A stretch of DNA of 64,000 bases, taken from the NCBI GenBank assembly GCA_030372335.1, contig JAUDCW010000001.1; one strand, written 5' to 3'. This DNA is from JALCOL01 sp022649665 (GTDB lineage Bacteria; Bacillota; Bacilli; Lactobacillales; Enterococcaceae). The stretch's first letter is position 1. Each line of letters starts with the position of its first letter. Below are positions 34,708 through 42,817 of this stretch, in pieces. Below the pieces are notes generated by a model. It worked only from the letters and a program-made list of their open reading frames with translations. It had not been told where the DNA came from and searched no databases. The position numbers and the translations under genes are program-made.

Positions 34708-35583
34708 TTAAGCGAAATTCATTGCACAAGTCAGCACTTTTATTTTCTCTGGTGCAAGGTGGCAATTGCCCTCTTTTTTGCTGAGTTCTTGTTTTTGACC
34801 GGCAATATCCGGCAAGCCGTAAAACGGCTCAATGCACAAATATGGCAGATCAGCGCCCTCTTTTGTCCACAAGCATACATACGGAAAGTCTTCCGTATCG
34901 AGATGGACCGAGTGTGCTGCTTTGGGCGATTGCAGCGTCACCGCATCGATCTTTTCCGTAAAAATGATCAAACCCTTCTCGAATACTTGATGTGTCAGCG
35001 GCAATTTCCGCCCTTTCGCCGCCGAAGGAATCACTTTTCCGTCCCGATAAGGTGCAGGCGTTTTAATGATCTCAAACTGATGCAGCTGTTCAGCCTTTGT
35101 ATCAAAGTCCACTTCATAGTCTTCGAACGTTCCCTCGCCATTGATCGGCACATTGAACGCCGGGTGGAATCCTAAAGCGAACGAAAGTTCCTGCTCATTG
35201 GGATTGTCGACTTCAAAACGGACATCCAGCTGATTTTGTTTTAGTGTGAAAGTGATCGTCAGCGTAAAATCAAACGGATAGCTTTCACGCGTTTCATCGT
35301 TTTGCTTGAATTGCAGCTTCAGCTCTTCTTTTTGATGATCGCACACTTCAAACTCATATGCCGATGCGAAGCCGTGCTGCGGCATCGGATACTCTTTGCC
35401 CCCGAACAGGTAGTGGTCATCAGTCGAACGCCCGATCGCCGGAAACAAGATCGGTGCATGTTTCGCCCATTCTTTGCCGTTCCAAATATAATCGAATCCA
35501 TCTTTTTTATTCAATACATGGGTCAGCTGTGCGCCTTTTTGGTCGATTACGACCTTCAGCACATCGTTTTCGATCGTTAACAC
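34708..35583 (-). CDS. Aldose 1-epimerase family protein, LacX-like (291 aa)
   Basis: Beta-sandwich mutarotase-type protein. Seen: YIWNGKEWAKHAPILFPAIG near residue 30-50, the catalytic-region HGFA (about 72), LGFHPAFNVP (about 140) with a conserved His, and CLWTKEGADLPYLCIEPFYG near the end. It would speed interconversion of anomers of a sugar or uronate intermediate. The start is probably the GTG at 35583, eight bases after AAGGAG; an ATG at 35589 is only two bases from it. It lies between the KDPG aldolase and KDG kinase in the uxu operon. Confidence 0.85.
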   Translation of the reverse strand: MLTIENDVLKVVIDQKGAQLTHVLNKKDGFDYIWNGKEWAKHAPILFPAIGRSTDDHYLFGGKEYPMPQHGFASAYEFEVCDHQKEELKLQFKQNDETRESYPFDFTLTITFTLKQNQLDVRFEVDNPNEQELSFALGFHPAFNVPINGEGTFEDYEVDFDTKAEQLHQFEIIKTPAPYRDGKVIPSAAKGRKLPLTHQVFEKGLIIFTEKIDAVTLQSPKAAHSVHLDTEDFPYVCLWTKEGADLPYLCIEPFYGLPDIAGQKQELSKKEGNCHLAPEKIKVLTCAMNFA

Positions 35584-35610
35584 GTACATCGCTCCTTCAT
35601 CGCTTGAATG

Positions 35611-36264
35611 CTATGCCAATTCTTTTTTGATCGTTTGAAATTTTGCCATATATTGTGCGGCCACTTCAGTCACTTGATCAAAATCACCAGTTGCGGCTGG
35701 TTTCAAAAGATTGCCGCCGACACCAACGCAAACTACACCGGCTTTGAACCAATCTTCTAAATTGTCCAGACTGACTCCGCCGGTCGGCATGATCGACAAG
35801 AACGGCATCGGAGCTTTGAAAGCTTTGACGATGCTTGGACCGAATGCGCTGCCTGGGAAAAGCTTCACGATATCGGCACCGTAGCTGAGTGCTGTCTGCA
35901 TTTCTGTGATCGTCATGCAGCCCGGCAGATAAGGGATCTGATAGCGATTGCAGGTCATCGCGGTCTCTTTGTCAAAACTCGGACTGACGATAAATTGCGC
36001 GCCGGCGATCATCGCAAGCCGCGCTGTTGCAGCATCGAGCACGGTCCCCGCGCCGATGATGACGCTCGGATCGCTTTGATACGCTTCCGTCAATTCTCCT
36101 AAGACTTCATCTGCGTGCGGCACAGTAAAAGTCAATTCGATCCCTTTCATACCGCCTTTAATGATCGCGTGTGAGGCTTTCAATGCTTCCTCTTTGCTTT
36201 CGCCGCGGACGACCGCTACTACTCCAGCATCCGTCAATTTCAACAAATTTTCGATTTTTTTCAT
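35611..36264 (-). CDS. eda: KDPG/KHG aldolase (217 aa)
   Basis: Class I aldolase that splits 2-keto-3-deoxy-6-phosphogluconate to pyruvate and glyceraldehyde 3-phosphate. Motifs in order: GVVAVVRGESKEEA, ELTFTVPHADEV (Glu near 42), IGAGTVLDAATAR, AQFIVSPSFD, YLPGCMTITEM, and KLFPGSAFGPSIVKA with the Schiff-base lysine region, then IMPTGGVSLDN. It completes the route from mannonate. Length fits the family. Confidence 0.93.
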   Translation of the reverse strand: MKKIENLLKLTDAGVVAVVRGESKEEALKASHAIIKGGMKGIELTFTVPHADEVLGELTEAYQSDPSVIIGAGTVLDAATARLAMIAGAQFIVSPSFDKETAMTCNRYQIPYLPGCMTITEMQTALSYGADIVKLFPGSAFGPSIVKAFKAPMPFLSIMPTGGVSLDNLEDWFKAGVVCVGVGGNLLKPAATGDFDQVTEVAAQYMAKFQTIKKELA

Positions 36265-36299
36265 ATTTGAGCCCTTTCCTTTCGGTCTGCGTCTGATGC

Positions 36300-37379
36300 T
36301 TATTTTTGTGTTTTGGCGTCTTTATCGATAGCTTCCCACAAACCATTCAAATATGCAATGCCGAGCGCCCGGTCGTAAAGACCATATCCTGGCCGGCCGG
36401 TTTCGTCCCAGATCATCCGACCGTGGTCAGGGCGGATAAAACCATCAAAACCATTGTCATACATCGCCTTCATGATCCTATACATATCAAGCGATCCATC
36501 GCTCGATTCATGACCAGCCTCATAGAAATCTTTTTCACCGATAAATTTGATATTGCGCGCATGAACGAAATGGATCCGGCCGCGTTTGCAAAACTCCGCT
36601 AAAATATCATACACATTATTTGCCGGATCTTCAGCAATACTGCCGGTACATAACGTGATCCCGTTATACGGACTATCAACGATATTGCACAACCAATCTA
36701 GGTCATCACGGTTTTTTACGATCCGCGGCAAGCCGAAGATCGAGTATGGCGGATCATCCGGATGGACCGCCATTTTCACACCGACCGCTTCGCACGTCGG
36801 GATGATCGCTTTTAAGAAATATTCATAGTTTTCGCGCAGCTTTTGTTCGTCGACCCCTTTGTATTCTTCAAAAAGCTCTTTGACTTTTGCCAAACGTTTC
36901 GGCTCCCAGCCGGGAAGCGCAAAGTCGTTGCTGCTGTTTTCGACTTTTTGGATGATCTCATTTGGGTCAGCCGGAATATCTTTAGCGATATAAGCAAGCG
37001 TGCGCGAGCCGTCCGGGAGATGATAATCAAGATCAGACTTGACCCAATCGAAGACCGGCATGAAATTGTAGCAGATCACTTCGATACCGAATTCCGCCAA
37101 GTTTTTGATCGTTTCGATATAATTTTCGATATATTTATCTCTTGAAGGCTTGCCGATCTTGATATCGTCGTGGATATTGACGCTCTCGATGACTTTCAAG
37201 GTCATCCCGGCTTTTTCGATCTCTTCTTTGAGCGCTTTGATCCGCGCTTTCGGCCAAACTTCGCCAGCTGGGATATCCATCAAAGTGCCGACGATCCCTT
37301 TGACTTGCGGGATCTGCCGGATTTCTTCCAATGTGATTTTTTCTTCTTTCGTACCATACCATCTGAATGTCATTTCCAT
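36300..37379 (-). CDS. uxuA: D-mannonate dehydratase (359 aa)
   Basis: Converts D-mannonate to 2-keto-3-deoxygluconate. The protein opens MEMTFRWYGTKEEKITLEEI and runs as a TIM barrel with VYPDDPP-like MAVHPDDPPYSIFGLPRIV (about 200), LCTGSIAEDPANN, FVHARNIKF and RPDHGRMIW, all UxuA landmarks with His and Asp metal ligands. GGAGG lies eight bases before the ATG. Second gene of the operon, after UxuB. Confidence 0.95.
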   Translation of the reverse strand: MEMTFRWYGTKEEKITLEEIRQIPQVKGIVGTLMDIPAGEVWPKARIKALKEEIEKAGMTLKVIESVNIHDDIKIGKPSRDKYIENYIETIKNLAEFGIEVICYNFMPVFDWVKSDLDYHLPDGSRTLAYIAKDIPADPNEIIQKVENSSNDFALPGWEPKRLAKVKELFEEYKGVDEQKLRENYEYFLKAIIPTCEAVGVKMAVHPDDPPYSIFGLPRIVKNRDDLDWLCNIVDSPYNGITLCTGSIAEDPANNVYDILAEFCKRGRIHFVHARNIKFIGEKDFYEAGHESSDGSLDMYRIMKAMYDNGFDGFIRPDHGRMIWDETGRPGYGLYDRALGIAYLNGLWEAIDKDAKTQK

Positions 37380-37419
37380 GCGAGCATCCTCCTGCTTCTT
37401 TCTATTTTATTTTGCTGTT

Positions 37420-39042
37420 TTATTTTGCAACATATTTGTGGATCGTTCGGCGGACCGCACCGACTCCTGCAAGCATTTCCTGCAGCAGTCCTTCGATTTT
37501 TTCACCGAGCCCGTCTTGATACAGATCGGAACCGAAGATCATTTGATTGGCTAAAATTCCTTGGACCGCTTCGTGGATCTTTGCCGGATCTTGTGTACCA
37601 AGTTTGATCGCGCCCAGCTGCGCTTGTAATTCGCTCAAAAGCGGATCAGGACTAGGTGTAAACGGTTTTCCTTGATCATCGACTGCCAACAGATAGCGCA
37701 GCCAAGCTGCGATCGCCAGCGGGATGAACGTCAAATCCGCTGCTTTTTTATCGGGTGCTGCCACGTATTTCTTGATCGTTTCCCCGTAACGGATCCCGAC
37801 TTTCTGCGAAGTATCAGAAGCAATTCGCTGCGGTGTATCCGGGATATACGGGTTTGGCAAGCGTTTTGTCAAAAGTTCATCAATGAATTGTTTCGGATCA
37901 ATGATCCCGGGATCGCTGACGACCGGCAATCCTTCTTGATAGCCGATCCCTTTGATCAAGCCGACCAAGTCCGCATCTTTCATTTCCGCGGAGATCGCAT
38001 GATAATCCAGTAAACAACCGGTCACTGCAAGTGCCGTGTGGAGCGGATTCAAGCAGGTCGTGACTTTCATCGTATCGGCTTTATCGACCGTTTCGCGGTC
38101 CGTCAAGATCACTCCCGCTTCGTCCAGCGGCAGGCGGCCGTTTGGAAAGCGGTCTTCGATCACTAAGTAATGCACTTCTTCAGTATTCGAAAACGAAGCG
38201 AAGTTCGAGCCGCGCGCGGAATGATAGATCTTCACATCGGTAAAACCGTCTTTTTCCAATACTTTTTCCACAGATTCAGACGGATTCGGGGTGATCCGAT
38301 CGATCATGCTCCACGGGAAGCTGACTTTTTGCGGATCTTGCAAGTAATCGACAAATCCTTGCTCTGCTCTGCCGCCTTTGACCCAGCCTTCAGCGATCGT
38401 CAGGATGCTCTCTTGAAAACGCAGGCCGTTTTGCGAAAAGTTGTCTGTCGAGACCATCGCGATCGGATACGCCCCTGCTTGATAGCGCTGATACAAGAGA
38501 TTTGCAACGATCCCCATCGTAAGCCGCGCTTGTTCTGGCGGATTTTTGATATCTTGTTCAGCAGCAGTCGAGAGATTTCCTTTTGAATCTTTTACTGCAT
38601 AGCCCTTTTCAGTGATCGAAAAAGTCGTGAACTGCAGCGCTGGATTTTGAAAATATCCGACTGCTTTCGCAAAGCCGGCTTCGTTTGCCGGATTGGCAAA
38701 CAAACTGTCGGCGGTCACCGCGATCACCCGCTTGTCAAGCGTCCCATCGCCATGCATCACCACTTCAAGAAAATCATTATGGAACGGCTGATACACATCT
38801 CTAACGATCTCATCGCCGAGTGTCTCGCAAACCACGATCCCCGCGTTCATTTTGCCGGCATTCGCCAACCGCTGACCGATCTCGGAATGAAAGCCGCGGT
38901 ACAAGTTCCCACCCCCAAAATGAATCCAAACTGGCGCATTTTTTCCATTTTCTTTGACTTTCTCGACATCGAACTCTGGCAGTTCGACCCCGGCATTTTT
39001 GAATTCTGCAGCATTGTTTTGCCAATCTTTGAGTGAAAGCAT
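37420..39042 (-). CDS. uxuB: Fructuronate reductase / D-mannonate oxidoreductase (540 aa)
   Basis: NAD-dependent long-chain (mannitol) dehydrogenase family enzyme reducing fructuronate to mannonate. Seen: cofactor segment IHFGGGNLYRGF (about 40), ITEKGYAVKD (about 145), MVSTDNFSQNG (about 210), and SFPWSMIDRITP (about 260), plus CLNPLHTALAV in the catalytic half. The ATG at 39042 follows GGGAGG by six bases. It is the promoter-proximal gene of uxuB-uxuA-eda-epimerase-kdgK; a glucuronate isomerase gene is not in this window. Confidence 0.9.
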   Translation of the reverse strand: MLSLKDWQNNAAEFKNAGVELPEFDVEKVKENGKNAPVWIHFGGGNLYRGFHSEIGQRLANAGKMNAGIVVCETLGDEIVRDVYQPFHNDFLEVVMHGDGTLDKRVIAVTADSLFANPANEAGFAKAVGYFQNPALQFTTFSITEKGYAVKDSKGNLSTAAEQDIKNPPEQARLTMGIVANLLYQRYQAGAYPIAMVSTDNFSQNGLRFQESILTIAEGWVKGGRAEQGFVDYLQDPQKVSFPWSMIDRITPNPSESVEKVLEKDGFTDVKIYHSARGSNFASFSNTEEVHYLVIEDRFPNGRLPLDEAGVILTDRETVDKADTMKVTTCLNPLHTALAVTGCLLDYHAISAEMKDADLVGLIKGIGYQEGLPVVSDPGIIDPKQFIDELLTKRLPNPYIPDTPQRIASDTSQKVGIRYGETIKKYVAAPDKKAADLTFIPLAIAAWLRYLLAVDDQGKPFTPSPDPLLSELQAQLGAIKLGTQDPAKIHEAVQGILANQMIFGSDLYQDGLGEKIEGLLQEMLAGVGAVRRTIHKYVAK

Positions 39043-39054
39043 AAAAATCCTCCC

Positions 39055-39068
39055 AACTGATATATTAG
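39055..39068 (-). promoter_or_regulatory. UxuR-type operator, downstream site of uxu promoter
   Basis: AACTGATATATTAG, an imperfect dyad CTRATATATYAG. It lies at about +14 to +27 of the uxu promoter, just before the uxuB ribosome site. The same motif recurs at 39141, 44955 and 45040. Confidence 0.65.
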
Positions 39069-39088
39069 ATATCACCGATTTCAAGTGA

Positions 39089-39117
39089 ATTATAGCGTTT
39101 TCACGGAAATTAGTCAA
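39089..39117 (-). promoter_or_regulatory. uxu operon promoter with overlapping cre
   Basis: Minus strand -35 TTGACT (39112-39117), 17-base spacer, -10 TATAAT (39089-39094). TGAAAACGCTATAA (39090-39103) matches the CcpA cre consensus at 13 of 14 positions and covers the -10, so glucose repression is expected. Confidence 0.8.
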
Positions 39118-39140
39118 CTGTTTCCGGTGATATTCAGTAA

Positions 39141-39154
39141 TACTAATATATTAG
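39141..39154 (-). promoter_or_regulatory. UxuR-type operator, upstream site of uxu promoter
   Basis: TACTAATATATTAG contains the perfect 12-base palindrome CTAATATATTAG. Its centre lies 86 bases from the downstream operator centre. Confidence 0.6.
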
Positions 39155-39170
39155 ATTGTGTTTTGGACAA

Positions 39171-39262
39171 AAACAAGGGACCATGACATCCATCTTGTCA
39201 TGGTCCCGATATCTGCATAAACGACGTTCCAAAAGCCGCTTTCTGATCTGTTTCTCGAAACG
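39171..39262 (-). repeat. Intergenic hairpin repeat, copy F (terminator)
   Basis: Minus strand: TTCGAGAAACAGATCAGAAA, then GGCTTTTGGAACGTCGTTTA, then a GGGACCATGACA/TGTCATGGTCCC hairpin and TTGTTTTT. It lies after the 133-residue membrane protein gene. Confidence 0.82.
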
Positions 39263-39310
39263 GGGCACCTTCACACCCTCTTGTTTCCAGATCTTTTTAA
39301 AATAATTTTT

Positions 39311-39712
39311 TTATTTTGAATAACGGATCACTGCGATCATCTCAGTAAGCATGCTCAAATTGAAGAAAAGCGCAGCACCGAGTCCCACACCGATCAAAAG
39401 CGGTATCTGCCAGTAAACGCCGATCCCAAGTGATAGTGGTGTCAGCACAAAACTTGTCCAGCGCGTCACGTCTGAAGCAAGCGCACGCGAGCGCAGCGTG
39501 ACTGCCCGGTTTCTTTTTTCGGCTTTTTGATTGCTGCGCGTTTGTTTTTGAGAAAGGCTGCGCAAGATCATCTCCAGCCCGATAAAAATGACAAAAATGG
39601 CGATCAGCAGTCTCGTTACCTGCATCTCTACAAAAAGCGTTGCTAAGCTGGCAAGCCCGACTAAGATCGTTAAAATACCGAGCAAAAACATCTTGCGATT
39701 ATACACTCTCAT
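39311..39712 (-). CDS. Small membrane protein (133 aa)
   Basis: Four hydrophobic segments in two pairs (about 8-26, 32-48, 85-102, 104-125) separated by a strongly basic loop, SQKQTRSNQKAEKRNRA. No family recognised. It overlaps the stop of the MBL/choline-binding gene by ATGA, so the two are translated together. Confidence 0.68.
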   Translation of the reverse strand: MRVYNRKMFLLGILTILVGLASLATLFVEMQVTRLLIAIFVIFIGLEMILRSLSQKQTRSNQKAEKRNRAVTLRSRALASDVTRWTSFVLTPLSLGIGVYWQIPLLIGVGLGAALFFNLSMLTEMIAVIRYSK

Positions 39713-41529
39713 CGCATCGCCCCATTAGCATAAAAGAAATACCAATGCCCGCCGATCATCTTCCAGCCAGTCGTCATCGCACCGCCCGAATCCAAATAGT
39801 ACCACGTGCTGCCCAGCAGCTTCCAACCGGTCGCCATCGCGCCGCTCGTTTCAAAATAGTACCAATGCCCGCCGACATATCGCCAGCCGGTTGCCATTGC
39901 CCCGCTGCCGTCCAAATAGTACCAAGTGTTGCCAAGGAGGTTCCAGCCGGTCAGCATTGCGCCGTTTGAATCAAAGTAATACCAATGGTCATCAACTTGT
40001 TTCCAGTCGATTGCCATCGCGCCATCAGCCTCGAAATAATACCAGCGATCATCAATATGCTCCCACTCAATCGACATTGCTCCGCCAAGACCAAAATAAT
40101 ACCATCGCCCGCCAATCAACTCCCAATTCATTGCCATCGCACCACTATCGCTGAAAAAGTACCAATGTCCGTTAATTTGATACCACCCTGTTACCATTGA
40201 GCCATTCGATTCCAAATAATACCAATGATTGTCAATATAATGCCATCCAGTGGCCATTGCACCATCTTTTTGCAACCAATACCAGTTCCCTTTTTCATTT
40301 ATCCAGCCAGTTTGCATAACTCCATTGTTTCGATCAAAAAGATACTGCTTCCCGTCGATTAACTGCCAACCCGTTTCCATGACACCATTATTTTGGAATT
40401 TGTATTTTTGAGTGCCGATTGTTTTCCATTTTCCCTGAAGCAAGACACCTTTTTCTTTAAAATACCAGTGTCCATTATGCTGCTTCCAACCAGAAAATTT
40501 TTCATCCATAGCCGGTGTGCTGAGTCGCCGTTTAATTGGTTGGGTTGGCAGACTTCCCACATATTTTTCCAGCCCCATCGTTTCACTTTCAAAGTCTGTC
40601 ACGATATCACCGACATTGCGGCAAATAAATACATTCGTTTCAATCTGTGTGAGATACTTTTGAGTGTTTTTATCAAAACTCCATCCTGGGCTTTCACCGA
40701 TCAGTATGGCATAACTTGGTCTCAATTTATCCAGAAGCTCTCGTGAGTTGGAATTACGAAAACCGTGGTGATTTAGTTTCATTAAATCAACTTGGTCAAT
40801 GTTTTTCGCTAATTCATGCTCTAGCCCATATGGAGATGCTGGATTTGGAATATCATTGCTGTCTGCCCCAAGAAAAACGCGTCTGCCATTTTTTGAAGTA
40901 ATAACCGTGGAAATCGAATTTGTATTTTCATCTACTTTATCTTTTTCAGATTCGATTGGATAATTAAGAGTATCTGTATTAAAGAATTGAATTAGATCAT
41001 TTCCAAAAGTAAATTTGCGAGAACTTTCTTCGTAAAATTCGCTTTCGATTGGGATCCTCTTTTTTTGGATTGCCTGAACCAACATGTCATATTCCTCTTG
41101 ATTATCCCATGTAAGGTTCTCTTTATTCATATACTGTTCATTATAGTGCTTCAAAAAAACTTTTTCGACTTCGATTCCATTGTCATTAATGACATAGCGC
41201 AAACCGCCGAGATGATCGCTGTGGGAATGTGTTCCCAGAATAAAATCGAGTTTGATTTTTCCGTTTTGCTGAGGAATATTTTTATGCAAATACTCCAACA
41301 AATGCTTTTCAGAACCTAATAAATTGAGCCAGGGAGCATGAGTAGGATTATCGCTGTCTTCCCCGCCATCGATCAGCGCATAATGCCCATCACTCTCGAT
41401 TAGTGTTGCATCCCCATTGACATTGATAAAGTGGATCTTTTCTGCTGCGTCCACTTCTTTTGCTCCAAAACCAGATAGTCCAAGCAAAAAAAAAGCAAAC
41501 ACAAAAAATTTTACAGCTCTATTTTTCAT
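39709..41529 (-). CDS. Secreted MBL-fold hydrolase with 13 choline-binding-type repeats (606 aa)
   Basis: Signal peptide (...FFLLGLSGFGAKEVDAAE) then a metallo-beta-lactamase fold at about 28-320. The metal motif is LGTHSHSDHLGG (HxHxDH), with VFLGADSND and KLNHHG as further ligands. Residues from about 347 to the end are thirteen 19-21 residue repeats of the GWxxxxGHWYYFxxxGAMATGW type, as in choline-binding proteins. The overall plan matches pneumococcal Pce/CbpE, a phosphorylcholine esterase; the same activity is plausible but not shown. The repeats with the cleanest match to each other are at the C-terminus. The catalytic half looks more AT-rich than the repeat half. Confidence 0.85.
   Translation of the reverse strand: MKNRAVKFFVFAFFLLGLSGFGAKEVDAAEKIHFINVNGDATLIESDGHYALIDGGEDSDNPTHAPWLNLLGSEKHLLEYLHKNIPQQNGKIKLDFILGTHSHSDHLGGLRYVINDNGIEVEKVFLKHYNEQYMNKENLTWDNQEEYDMLVQAIQKKRIPIESEFYEESSRKFTFGNDLIQFFNTDTLNYPIESEKDKVDENTNSISTVITSKNGRRVFLGADSNDIPNPASPYGLEHELAKNIDQVDLMKLNHHGFRNSNSRELLDKLRPSYAILIGESPGWSFDKNTQKYLTQIETNVFICRNVGDIVTDFESETMGLEKYVGSLPTQPIKRRLSTPAMDEKFSGWKQHNGHWYFKEKGVLLQGKWKTIGTQKYKFQNNGVMETGWQLIDGKQYLFDRNNGVMQTGWINEKGNWYWLQKDGAMATGWHYIDNHWYYLESNGSMVTGWYQINGHWYFFSDSGAMAMNWELIGGRWYYFGLGGAMSIEWEHIDDRWYYFEADGAMAIDWKQVDDHWYYFDSNGAMLTGWNLLGNTWYYLDGSGAMATGWRYVGGHWYYFETSGAMATGWKLLGSTWYYLDSGGAMTTGWKMIGGHWYFFYANGAMR
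39712..40491 (-). repeat. Thirteen tandem ~60-bp coding repeats (wall-binding)
   Basis: Exactly 780 bases, 13 units averaging 60, encoding the GW-containing wall-binding modules. Units nearest the stop are the most alike at DNA level, suggesting recent unit duplication there. Confidence 0.85.
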
Positions 41530-41637
41530 TTTTCGTCCCCAATTCTTTCTATGTAGTATGTCTGCCTACTATTATAGAGGAGAAAAAGCGTTGCGACAAT
41601 CTCTTCTTTCTCGCGCTCACCGCCGATCGCATTCGAT

Positions 41638-41716
41638 AAAAAGAAGCAGCAACAAAAAATTTTGTCGCTGCTTCTTGAGAGATGGTGTCCGAAAAGCAGC
41701 TTTTGATTTCTCGAAG
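41638..41716 (-). repeat. Intergenic hairpin repeat, copy G (terminator)
   Basis: Minus strand: CTTCGAGAAATCAAAAGCTG, CTTTTCGGACACCATCTCTC, then AAGAAGCAGCGACAAAA/TTTTGTTGCTGCTTCTT and further T. It follows the NifX-like gene. Confidence 0.72.
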
Positions 41717-41747
41717 TGCAGCTTTTGGACATAGTTGTAAATTTTGA

Positions 41748-42125
41748 TCAATGATGGGAACAAGCTTCCCCTTCGGCATGGTGATGGTCATGATCTTCGC
41801 AGAGTGCGACTGAGGAATAGACCAGAGTCTGATTCAGCAAGTCGGCGATCGCTTGATCTGCAGTTCCTTTGACACCGGCATACAATTCGATCCCGGCAGC
41901 ATTGAGCTTGTTTACAGCACCGTTCCCGATCCCGCCGCAGATCACTGCGTCAGCATTGCCGGCTTGCAAATCGCTGACGATGCTGCAGTGTTTGTCCGCA
42001 CCGATATGAACTACCGCAGAATGAGTGATTTTTCCGTCTTCGATGTCAAAAAATTTGAAATGCGCGGTCTTTCCAAAGTGCTGGCTGATCGTTCCGTCTT
42101 CATTATATGCAACTGCTATTCTCAT
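41748..42125 (-). CDS. NifX/NifB-type dinitrogenase iron-cofactor-binding domain protein (125 aa)
   Basis: Single DiNase_FeMo-co-like domain. It opens MRIAVAYNEDGTISQHFGKT, has ICGGIGNGAVNKL (about 70), and ends in a His/Asp/Cys tail EDHDHHHAEGEACSHH that looks metal-binding. No nitrogenase is present; such stand-alone proteins are common in anaerobes and are thought to carry metal clusters. GGAGG precedes the ATG, which overlaps the stop of the DUF134 gene, so both proteins are made together. Confidence 0.85.
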   Translation of the reverse strand: MRIAVAYNEDGTISQHFGKTAHFKFFDIEDGKITHSAVVHIGADKHCSIVSDLQAGNADAVICGGIGNGAVNKLNAAGIELYAGVKGTADQAIADLLNQTLVYSSVALCEDHDHHHAEGEACSHH

Positions 42126-42517
42126 TTGTGTTCCTCCATTATTGATTTTTTTGTTTTTACTTTGATACATGTGTGCTCGCTTTTCCGGCAACCGCGTCCC
42201 CCGCGTTTCGGGCAGCCGCCAGCTTCTTCGCAGCATTTTACATCGCCGCCCGCAATTTCCAAACGGGCCCCGTGAACGATGCACTCGGCAAGTTTGCGGC
42301 GGGCATGCTGATAGATCGCTTGAACCGTCGTTCGTGCGACCCCCATCTGCGCGGCACATTCGGCTTGCGTCTTACCTTCAAGATCGATCAAGCGGATCGT
42401 TTCGTATTCATCGAGCTCCATTTTGATCAATTGCTGTGCTTCACCAGCCCCGTGCGGTGAAAACGTGCGGCATTTCGGCAATCCGCAAATTCGGCGGGAT
42501 TTGATTGGACGCGGCAT
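42122..42517 (-). CDS. DUF134-family DNA-binding protein (131 aa)
   Basis: Opens MPRPIKSRRICGLP, the DUF134 hallmark, and has a sigma-70 region-4-like helix-turn-helix: LDEYETIRLIDLEGKTQAE, then CAAQMGVARTTVQAIY. The C-terminal third is cysteine-rich (CCEEAGGCP, GCRKSEHTC), which suggests metal or cluster binding. Pairing with a NifX-like protein is common for this family. AGAGGTG precedes the ATG at 42517. Two palindromic sites flank its promoter. Confidence 0.87.
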   Translation of the reverse strand: MPRPIKSRRICGLPKCRTFSPHGAGEAQQLIKMELDEYETIRLIDLEGKTQAECAAQMGVARTTVQAIYQHARRKLAECIVHGARLEIAGGDVKCCEEAGGCPKRGGRGCRKSEHTCIKVKTKKSIMEEHK

Positions 42518-42540
42518 TTCAACACCTCTTCTCTTTATTG

Positions 42541-42588
42541 ATGACATATGTCATAAAACAGCATAAAAAAATTTCGGACATATGTCAA
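42541..42588 (-). promoter_or_regulatory. DUF134/NifX promoter with two PrfA-box-shaped operators
   Basis: Minus strand -35 TTGACA (42583-42588), 17-base spacer, -10 TATGCT (42560-42565). ATGACATATGTCAT (42541-42554, perfect palindrome) covers the expected start site and GACATATGTC (42577-42586) overlaps the -35. The layout implies repression. A third copy of the core lies before the Crp-like gene at 53262. Confidence 0.72.
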
Positions 42589-42621
42589 TAACATCTTTTA
42601 ATTTTCCCGATCCCGCGTAAT

Positions 42622-42652
42622 AAAAAAGCTGTCCTCTTCGCAGAGAACAGCT
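42622..42652 (-). terminator. Terminator-like hairpin upstream of the DUF134 promoter
   Basis: AGCTGTTCTC and GAGGACAGCT pair, followed by six T on the minus strand. No minus-strand gene ends nearby, so it may shield the DUF134 operon from antisense read-through. The remaining 42653-42817 is the AT-rich leader of the carbonic anhydrase gene. Confidence 0.65.
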
Positions 42653-42817
42653 AATGAAACCGTTTGTAAGGAAATTCCCTAATTAATGAAAAACTGGCCA
42701 TTTTCAGCAAATGTATTTTTTATAAAAAGAAATCAAAGCTTTTCAAACAGACCTCCTTGCTTGCAGTTTCTCCGCCGAGCTGTCTATGATAAAATAATCA
42801 AAAAAGAGGTGGCGCGC

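Noticed and set aside
39712..40491. Regular ~60-bp repeats resembling a CRISPR or satellite array
   Set aside because: They lie in frame inside one gene and encode GW-type wall-binding modules; there are no unique spacers and no cas genes.
42686..42817. Upstream ATG extension of the carbonic anhydrase
   Set aside because: The extra residues are not signal-like, no ribosome site precedes that ATG, and a good site precedes the TTG at 42818.
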